From Fidelibacterota bacterium (GTDB lineage: Bacteria; Fidelibacterota; Marinisomatia; SCGC-AAA003-L08; TS1B11): a stretch of 64,000 bases of DNA. The stretch is from contig SCKI01000012.1 of NCBI GenBank assembly GCA_004124295.1, positions 1-64,000 on the forward strand, read 5' to 3'. Positions 1 to 5,789 of the stretch are shown here, one piece after another. Both the position numbers and the translations under genes were made by a program. Position 1 is the stretch's first letter. The number at the start of each line of letters is the position of its first letter. Under the pieces are notes generated by a model. That model was not told the origin of the DNA. It saw only the letters and a program-made list of their open reading frames with translations, and did no database searches.

Positions 1-1321
1 GCGGGGCCGGCGCCGGGGGCGGGGGGCGGGGAAATGGGCCGCCCTCCGGGCCGGGGGGTTGGCCCCCGCCGATGGCCGCCGCACAGGCCACCACCGACCC
101 GATGAAGATGGCTGCGGCCGGACCTACGTTGGCGCCGCCGTAGACCTTGAGGAAGTAGAGCAGCAGGGCAGATGAGAGGATGGTGGCGATGGTGACGCCC
201 GAAATGGGATTGTTGCTGGAACCGACCAACCCGGCCATGTAGGCGGCCACCGCCGAAAAGATGAATCCCGCCAGCAGCATGAACACGACCATCAGGGCGG
301 AGATGGCCACGCTGTCGACCACCGTGATGTAGATAGCGAATATCGGCACCACGGATACGCCCAGCGCAATGATCACCCATGGCAACGGCGTGTCCATCTC
401 GGTGCGCTCGATCGACGCGACGCCCTTGCTGCGGATGTTGCGGTAAACATCCATGCCGGAGCGGATGCCCCGGGCCAGGGACGACCGTAGGTTGATCAAG
501 GCCCACAGACCGCCGACGATCATGGAGCCGACGCCGATGTAACGGACCAGGTTGCCGTGCAGGTAGTCCACCGACGCGATGGCTCCTTCAGCCAGAATAT
601 CCGGGGGTATCTCAGCAGTGGCGGCCAGGATTGGCAGGGCAATCCAGCGGCCGATTACAGCGCCGCCGAATATCAGCGCCGATATATTGAAACCGACGAT
701 ATAGCCGACCGAGATCAGGGCCGGGGAGAGGTTGACCTGGAAGGAGAGGAAGGAGCTGCCCACCGCTTTGGCCCAGGCCACTTTGCCGGCCCAGAGGCGC
801 AACCCCTCCGCCATCAATTTAAAGACCCCGCCGATGAGGGCAGCCTGCACCAGCAGTCTCAATTTGCTGGCGCCGCTTTCGCCTGATTTCAGCACTTCCG
901 CCGTGGCGACACCTTCCGGGAATTGCAGATTCTCCTCGATAATGAGGGCCCGCCGGAGGGGGATGGTAAACAGCACACCGATGAGTCCGCCGGTGGCGGC
1001 GATGCCGGTGATGATCCAGTAATGCTCGCTGAAGCTGAACTCGGTCCACTCGCCCATCAACAAGAGGGCCGGAATGGTGAAGATCACGCCGCCGGCCAGC
1101 GATTCACCCGCCGAGGCCGCTGTCTGCACAATGTTATTCTCGAGTATGTTGGATTCGCGGAACAGGCGCAGGATGCCCATTGAAATCACGGCGGCGGGGA
1201 TGGATGCCGAGACGGTGAGACCGGCGTACAGGCCCAGGTAGGCGTTGGCCGCGGCCAACACCACGGACAGGATTATCCCCAGCAAGACCGCCTTGACGGT
1301 GATTTCCGGCAACGGCTTCAT
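1..1321 (-). CDS. OPT-family oligopeptide/metal-chelate transporter (3' part missing)
   Basis: Reading leftward from an ATG at 1321 (GAGAGG a few bases upstream) the frame stays open to the window edge, about 440 codons. The product is a multi-spanning membrane protein starting MKPLPEITVKAVLLGI with the OPT hallmark AANAYLGLYAGLTVSASIP, then a string of hydrophobic segments. OPT proteins import oligopeptides or metal-chelate complexes across the inner membrane, and bacterial members are usually 550-700 residues, so the C-terminus lies outside. The last ~28 codons (bases 1-85) lose OPT similarity. Where AIAGDNxQDLK is expected, the frame gives only Gly/Pro/Arg from G/C runs, which looks like bad consensus at a contig end. 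It is divergent from the riboswitch-controlled receptor. Substrate unknown. Confidence 0.85.
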   Translation of the reverse strand, partial: MKPLPEITVKAVLLGIILSVVLAAANAYLGLYAGLTVSASIPAAVISMGILRLFRESNILENNIVQTAASAGESLAGGVIFTIPALLLMGEWTEFSFSEHYWIITGIAATGGLIGVLFTIPLRRALIIEENLQFPEGVATAEVLKSGESGASKLRLLVQAALIGGVFKLMAEGLRLWAGKVAWAKAVGSSFLSFQVNLSPALISVGYIVGFNISALIFGGAVIGRWIALPILAATAEIPPDILAEGAIASVDYLHGNLVRYIGVGSMIVGGLWALINLRSSLARGIRSGMDVYRNIRSKGVASIERTEMDTPLPWVIIALGVSVVPIFAIYITVVDSVAISALMVVFMLLAGFIFSAVAAYMAGLVGSSNNPISGVTIATILSSALLLYFLKVYGGANVGPAAAIFIGSVVACAAAIGGGQPPGPEGGPFPRPPPPAPAP

Positions 1322-1480
1322 ACGCGATCCTCTCAATTACATTGGCCCGAAGGTAACCCCTGCCCTCGAGAATTTCAATGGCTTTGGGGGCGGCAGGGGG
1401 CCGCTTCCCGGCTCGGGCAGGGCGGAGCCTGAAAAGGGCAAAATTTGAATCCCCGCCCCCTTGCCGGCCCTCCAGCGCCT

Positions 1481-1509
1481 TTGAACGACCGGCCCGGCAG
1501 TTGTAAATT
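1481..1509 (+). promoter_or_regulatory. Candidate sigma-70 promoter of the riboswitch/TonB receptor transcript
   Basis: TTGAAC at 1481-1486 and TAAATT at 1504-1509 are separated by 17 bases. A start near 1516 would place the transcript 5' end at the edge of the TPP aptamer, leaving only a short P1 stem, so the real start may be slightly upstream. Prediction from consensus only. Confidence 0.4.
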
Positions 1510-1602
1510 TCGCGTCACAGGGGTGCTGCCGGTTGCACAGGTGTTCCGGCGGCTGAGAAAAGACCCAACGAACCTGAACTGGATAATGCCAGCGGAGGGA
1601 AA
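1510..1602 (+). promoter_or_regulatory. TPP riboswitch (THI element)
   Basis: The region carries the conserved TPP aptamer blocks in order: GGGGTGCTG (1520-1528), a P3-like stem, GGCTGAGA (1551-1558), ACCC, GAACCTGA (1570-1577) and CTGGATAATGCCAGCG ending in GGAGGGA (~1594-1600). The receptor ATG at 1605 follows at once, so the GGAGGG at the 3' edge of the aptamer is also the Shine-Dalgarno sequence. This predicts direct translational shut-off when thiamine pyrophosphate binds. No terminator hairpin lies between aptamer and gene. Transcribed towards the TonB receptor. Confidence 0.93.
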
Positions 1603-1604
1603 CC

Positions 1605-4109
1605 ATGAAAGCCAACCGAACTGCGGGACCGCAACTGCTGTCGAGCCTGCTCAGTCTAGCCATCATCTTGTCCGGCCGCCTCGAGGCCCAGACCAGCGCC
1701 ATCTACGGCCGCATCACGGATATCGAGACGGGGCTGCCCGTGGCCGGGGCCAACGTTATTATTGCGCGGCAGGGCCCCGATAAGGAGGCCCGTGGCGCGG
1801 TCTCGGCCGGGGACGGGCGCTTCAGCATCACCGCCGACACGCTCCCTGTCGAGATGGTCTTCAGCCGCATCGGCTATGCCGACACCACCCTTATGGCGGC
1901 CGCCTCCGGAGCCCTGGCCGTGCGCATGCGTCCGGTGGTACTGACCGGCGAGTCGGTGCAGATCGAGGCCCTGAGGGCAGTCCGGGGCGATAGCCCGGTG
2001 GCCTTTTCTACGCTGGACCGCGAAACCATCGAGCGGCGCTACAGCCACCAGGACGTGCCGATGATCCTGGCCAGCCAGCCGGGGGTCTATGCCTATTCGG
2101 ACGCCGGCAATGGGGTCGGCTACACCTACCTGAGCATACGCGGTTTCTCCCAGGACCAGATCGGTGTCTACCTCAACGGCATCCCCCTTAACGATCCGGA
2201 GAACCACGCCGTCTACTGGGTCGACCATGGCGACATCCTGGCCGATGCCGGCGATATCCAGATCCAGCGGGGTGTGGGCAACTCGCTGTATGGCAGCGGT
2301 GTGTTCGGCGGCTCGGTGAACCTCTCTACTGGCAGCGCCGGCAGGTTGCCCGGCCTGAGGGTCACGACCGGTTGGGGCAACTACACCGACAGCGCCCTCA
2401 ATCTGCCCAGCCGGAAGGTGTCGGCCGCCTTTTCCAGCCGCGTGGCAGCCTATCAAGGTTGGCAGGTCTTTGGGCGGATCAGTGCCCTGAACAGCTCCGG
2501 CTACCGGATAGGCAGCGGCACGGACCAGCAGTCGCTGCACCTGGGCGCTGAGCGCAGTTCCGCCACCAGCCTGACCCGCCTGGAGGTCCACTGGGGCCAT
2601 GAGGAGACCGCCTTTTCGTGGGAAGGGGTCATACCGGCCTACGGGTACGATCTTGACGACCGGGAGGATCGCCGCTATAACTTTTATGCCGACACCCTCT
2701 TCAACGCCGGACTGAATAATGCCAACAAGGATGTTTTCACCCAATCAATCATCTCCCTGCAGCACAGCCGGATGTTTGGCCCCCGGCTCGCCTCGGTGAC
2801 CATTTACCGGGTGCAGGGCGACGGCTATTACGAGCAGGTGAAAACGGACCGCAATCGCGAGGAGTACAATATTGCGGGGATCGTCCTGACCGAATCTCCT
2901 TATGCCACTCTGATCCGGCAGCGCTGGCTGCGCAACGGCTACAGCGGGGCCGTGGGGCAGTTGACCCTCCCTGCAGGGCGGCTCCGGGTGACAGTAGGTG
3001 GCGATGCCCGCTTCTACCGGGCCGAGCACTACGGCAAGGTGATCGAGCTGCTCTCGGATCCGGCCAGTGTGCCGGCCGATCACCGCTACTACAGCGACAC
3101 CAGCAGGAAAACCAGCTTCTCGCTGTTCCTGCATTCCCGCTGGGACATCACCCCTGCCCTGCGAGCCGTGGCCGGTCTGCGCTACCTGGGCCATCGCTAC
3201 GCCTACCGGCAGTCGGTGCTGGGGGCCTTTACGGAGGGCTACTCCTTCGACCTGCGGCATGATTTTATCGATCCCCACCTGGGCCTGATCTTTGAACCCA
3301 GCCCTGGGCTGTCCATCTTTGCCAACGTCTCCACGGCCCAGAGGGAACCGGCCAACAGTGATATTTACGATCATGATGATCCGGCGGCCGTGCCGGCTGT
3401 GGCGGACATGTCGGCCCAATGGGCCACGCCGCTGGTCCGTAGCGAGGCCCTCACCGACTACGAGCTGGGCCTGAGCCTGGAGCGCCCGGCCTTGAGCGCC
3501 GAGATCAACCTTTACCGCATGGACATCCGGGACGAGCTGATCCCGGCCTTCTATCGCTACACCGACGCCGACGAGGTGTTCCATGCCAATGCTCCCCGGA
3601 CCCGGCACCAGGGGCTGGAAGGGAGCCTCCGCCTGGCGCCCCGGCACTGGCTGCAGCTCAGCGCCAGCCTCACCTTTGCCGACAACCGCTTCCTCGAATT
3701 CAGCGGCGACAGCCTGGGCTGGGGCGGCTACGGCGGCATTGCCGACTATGCCGGCAAACAGGTGCCGGCCTTTCCCCGCTGGCAGGGGCATATTGAGATT
3801 GTCGTCCGCCACCGGCAGCACAGTGGCTGGCTGGATCTGCGCAGCATCGGCCCGCAGTACATCGATTTCCTCAACACCGAGGCGGTGGCCATTGCCCCTT
3901 ACGGCCTGGCCAACCTGGGTGTCAGTCTGGCACTGCCGACACGGGCCGGACTGTCGGGAAAACTGACCCTGAGGATCAACAACCTGGGCGACCGGCTCTA
4001 CGAAACCTTCGGCTATACCTATTTCGATGGGGACCCACCCCAGCAGATCGCCGCCTATTGGCCCGGCGCCACCCGGAACTATTTCCTGGAACTGGAACTG
4101 CGGCGGTAG
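1605..4109 (+). CDS. TonB-dependent outer-membrane receptor, probably for thiamine
   Basis: The 834-residue product has a signal peptide (residues 1-29, cut after LEAQ), a carboxypeptidase-regulatory-like beta domain (~30-110), a plug domain (~125-240, with LSIRGF and VYLNGIPLNDPENHAVYW) and a 22-strand-type barrel to the C-terminus, ending in the aromatic/hydrophobic pattern NYFLELELRR. Such receptors take up scarce ligands across the outer membrane using TonB energy. The TPP riboswitch directly upstream, sharing its ribosome binding site, argues that the ligand is thiamine, a phosphate ester or a precursor. TPP-controlled TonB receptors are predicted thiamine transporters in Bacteroidetes. 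No inner-membrane thiamine transporter or kinase is adjacent. The stop codon is followed immediately by a ggcagt repeat array. Confidence 0.9.
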   Translation: MKANRTAGPQLLSSLLSLAIILSGRLEAQTSAIYGRITDIETGLPVAGANVIIARQGPDKEARGAVSAGDGRFSITADTLPVEMVFSRIGYADTTLMAAASGALAVRMRPVVLTGESVQIEALRAVRGDSPVAFSTLDRETIERRYSHQDVPMILASQPGVYAYSDAGNGVGYTYLSIRGFSQDQIGVYLNGIPLNDPENHAVYWVDHGDILADAGDIQIQRGVGNSLYGSGVFGGSVNLSTGSAGRLPGLRVTTGWGNYTDSALNLPSRKVSAAFSSRVAAYQGWQVFGRISALNSSGYRIGSGTDQQSLHLGAERSSATSLTRLEVHWGHEETAFSWEGVIPAYGYDLDDREDRRYNFYADTLFNAGLNNANKDVFTQSIISLQHSRMFGPRLASVTIYRVQGDGYYEQVKTDRNREEYNIAGIVLTESPYATLIRQRWLRNGYSGAVGQLTLPAGRLRVTVGGDARFYRAEHYGKVIELLSDPASVPADHRYYSDTSRKTSFSLFLHSRWDITPALRAVAGLRYLGHRYAYRQSVLGAFTEGYSFDLRHDFIDPHLGLIFEPSPGLSIFANVSTAQREPANSDIYDHDDPAAVPAVADMSAQWATPLVRSEALTDYELGLSLERPALSAEINLYRMDIRDELIPAFYRYTDADEVFHANAPRTRHQGLEGSLRLAPRHWLQLSASLTFADNRFLEFSGDSLGWGGYGGIADYAGKQVPAFPRWQGHIEIVVRHRQHSGWLDLRSIGPQYIDFLNTEAVAIAPYGLANLGVSLALPTRAGLSGKLTLRINNLGDRLYETFGYTYFDGDPPQQIAAYWPGATRNYFLELELRR

Positions 4110-4113
4110 GAGG

Positions 4114-4160
4114 GTGGCAGTGGCAGTGGCAGTGGCAGTGGCAGTCGCAGTTGGCAGGGG
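4114..4160. repeat. GGCAGT hexamer array after the TonB receptor stop codon
   Basis: Four to five tandem GGCAGT units followed by degenerate units (CGCAGT, TGGCAG) begin four bases after the stop codon. Related arrays follow the genes ending at 13934 and 17513 and occur inside polA. Short GTCC/CCTTAG tracts follow at 4170-4205. Confidence 0.85.
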
Positions 4161-4208
4161 GGTTCAGGTTTCAAGTCCTTGGTCCTTAGGCCTTAGTCCT
4201 TAGTCGTT

Positions 4209-4251
4209 ACCCTGAGCTGCCGAAGGGCCGGGGGGTGAGTGTTTCCTACCT
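4209..4251. repeat. CCCTGAG..CGAAGGG palindromic repeat with GGTGAGTG end
   Basis: ACCCTGAGCTGCCGAAGGG is followed by GGGGGGTGAGTG. The first part recurs inside polA (6934-6953) and, inverted, at 5571-5581 and 15910-15929. The GGTGAGTG end matches the right end of the hairpin elements at 5549 and 14007, so this appears to be a partial copy of that family. Confidence 0.75.
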
Positions 4252-4397
4252 CTATCCTGCGGCGGGGCGGAACATGCTGGCGACGGTGGCGGTGGAGCTG
4301 TAGCAAGACCTAACTCGCCCCCGAGATTCCATCTCTCCCTGAAGTTGCTACCTTTTTGCGGACAGTGTAAAAAGTCATAAATACGACCAAGGCTGGT

Positions 4398-5249
4398 TCA
4401 ATTGATCGATTCCTTTTTGATCAGGACATTTGTGATATAGTAAAGCAACGAAATCGATTTTAGGCTGTTGACTTCTGTGCCGTATTGAAGATTGACTCCA
4501 TGCAGCACTTCATGGCGGTTCAATCGCTGGCTGTCTGCCTTATCAGGCTCTTTAGAGTCTAAAATGGGCAAAATGATGCTAAGGGGGTACAGGAATGCAG
4601 CTCTCAGACTATCCTCATCTGCTAGGTCATAAATTCTAGCAGTTACCGGGCGACCGTGTTCCTTTTTAAATAGTTCGAATCCTGTGTGCTCCTTACAGAT
4701 GCCGTCCGCTTGTGCAAGCAAGACGGGCACAGAGAGATAGAATTGCTTTTTCTTATGTGCAACGGCAGCCTGATTAATGATCTTGGCCCGATGGGGGTGT
4801 TTTTCTGTAAGCTTGGTAAATATTTCCGGGTATCGCCTTCTATAGTGCGTAACCAACGCCTTTTGAGCCTCGTCATGATCATCATTGTCGATGGCCCGGG
4901 CAAATTTCCAAGTTTCTGCGGGTGTGGTATCATGGTCTAGGTACCATCCTTGCTCGCCCAATTTCCTCAGGGCGGATTTAGTCTCTCGCGAGAAGTTTTT
5001 AGAATTTTCCCGCATTTGTTTAATCGCTTCAATGTTCGGTCGGAATTGCTCGAATATTTGCCTAGTCAGTCTTGCCTGCTTCTCCACGTGTTTTCGAAAT
5101 TGCTCAAATGGTCGATGAGCATTTAATATGGCAGCGGTTATTCCTGCCATTTGGCTAGTCATAGTTCGCGCAATAGACTCATGCAATTTCCTCTGAGATA
5201 TGAATTGTTTTTCGATCTGCTCTCGAAGGGTTTTCTCTATGTTCTTCAT
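4398..5249 (-). CDS. HEPN-like hypothetical protein, possible RNase/defence toxin
   Basis: This 283-residue protein is coded by clearly AT-richer DNA than its neighbours. Residues 1-~95 are charged and helical and probably coiled coil. The C-terminal region is helical and contains N-R-H-E-V-L-H-G (R245 to H250), matching the R-[NHD]-x3-H signature of HEPN ribonucleases and followed by YGTEVNSLKSISLL, a context I associate with uncharacterised HEPN-like proteins. HEPN domains often act as RNA-cutting toxins in toxin-antitoxin and abortive infection systems, but no antitoxin-like partner is adjacent. The start is ATG at 5249 with weak GGAA upstream. Orientation is opposite to the flanking genes. 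Acquisition by transfer is likely; the function is inference. Confidence 0.6.
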   Translation of the reverse strand: MKNIEKTLREQIEKQFISQRKLHESIARTMTSQMAGITAAILNAHRPFEQFRKHVEKQARLTRQIFEQFRPNIEAIKQMRENSKNFSRETKSALRKLGEQGWYLDHDTTPAETWKFARAIDNDDHDEAQKALVTHYRRRYPEIFTKLTEKHPHRAKIINQAAVAHKKKQFYLSVPVLLAQADGICKEHTGFELFKKEHGRPVTARIYDLADEDSLRAAFLYPLSIILPILDSKEPDKADSQRLNRHEVLHGVNLQYGTEVNSLKSISLLYYITNVLIKKESIN

Positions 5250-5434
5250 ACTTGAATTCCGTAGTTCGATGGTGTGGTAACCAAGATCATGCTGCCATGA
5301 CCGGCAATTTACTGGCCCACAGTGTTGCCGCAGTATGAAGAAAGCGCCGCAATCTCTATGGTCGACGCACCAGAGTAATATCCTCTTATCCCCTTGTATA
5401 TCGCATTACCCCCCTCGCCGGGCAGGGTGGTCGG

Positions 5435-5771
5435 TGCCCTTGCAAAGTCGCCACTGCGCCGCCGCCGTTCCCTACCCAACCCCATGCTCCTCTAGCCAAC
5501 GTGCTTCTGCGGCCGAGCCTGCGACGATGTGATCGGGCGCGCAAAAGACACTCACCCCCCGGCCCTTCGGCAGGCTCAGGGCAGGCCCCCTCTCTCCGGA
5601 GAGAGGGGGAGTCTGGCGCAGCCGGCCGGGGTGAGTGGTAGCAGCGGCTATCCACCATCCATTATCGGAAATCCGGCACCAGTGGCGGAGGGGACAGGCT
5701 GGATTGGGGGTGCCCTTGCAGAGTCGCCACTGCGACCCACTGCGACCCCTTGCAAAGTCGCCACTGCGACG
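5435..5771. repeat. Three direct repeats TGCCCTTGCAAAGTCGCCAC
   Basis: Copies lie at 5435-5458, 5711-5736 (one mismatch, CAGAG) and 5747-5771, each continuing into CACTGCG. The last copy ends just before the polA ribosome-binding region. The spacing (276 and 36 bases) is irregular, so it is not a CRISPR. Confidence 0.85.
5549..5637. repeat. Hairpin element with terminal inverted repeats CACTCACCCC/GGGGTGAGTG
   Basis: The 89-base element starts CACTCACCCC (5549-5558), ends GGGGTGAGTG (5628-5637) and centres on the perfect palindrome CCCCCTCTCTCC/GGAGAGAGGGGG (5586-5609). A second copy with the same ends, hairpin arms and AGTC(C)TGGCG.AGCCG right arm lies at 14007-14109. It encodes no protein and resembles a REP/MITE-like non-autonomous element. 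Confidence 0.85.
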
Positions 5772-5789
5772 CTAACATGACCCTCAATC

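Larger units (their letters stand above)
5250..5789. other. 540-base gene-free, repeat-rich region
   Basis: No convincing gene is present. The short frames here run through repeats and have no family resemblance. The region holds three copies of a ~23-base direct repeat (5435, 5711, 5747) and one complete hairpin element (5549-5637). It separates the opposite-strand HEPN-like gene from polA. Confidence 0.75.

Noticed and set aside
1337-2744. Minus- and plus-strand frames across the riboswitch and receptor start
   Set aside because: They conflict with the TPP riboswitch and the receptor signal peptide.
4114-4250. Repeat array considered as CRISPR
   Set aside because: Units are 6 bases without unique spacers; no cas genes nearby. 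The Cas4-like nuclease at 35707 is alone.
5529-5780. 83-codon plus-strand frame and its neighbours
   Set aside because: Composed of the hairpin element and direct repeats; no ribosome site.
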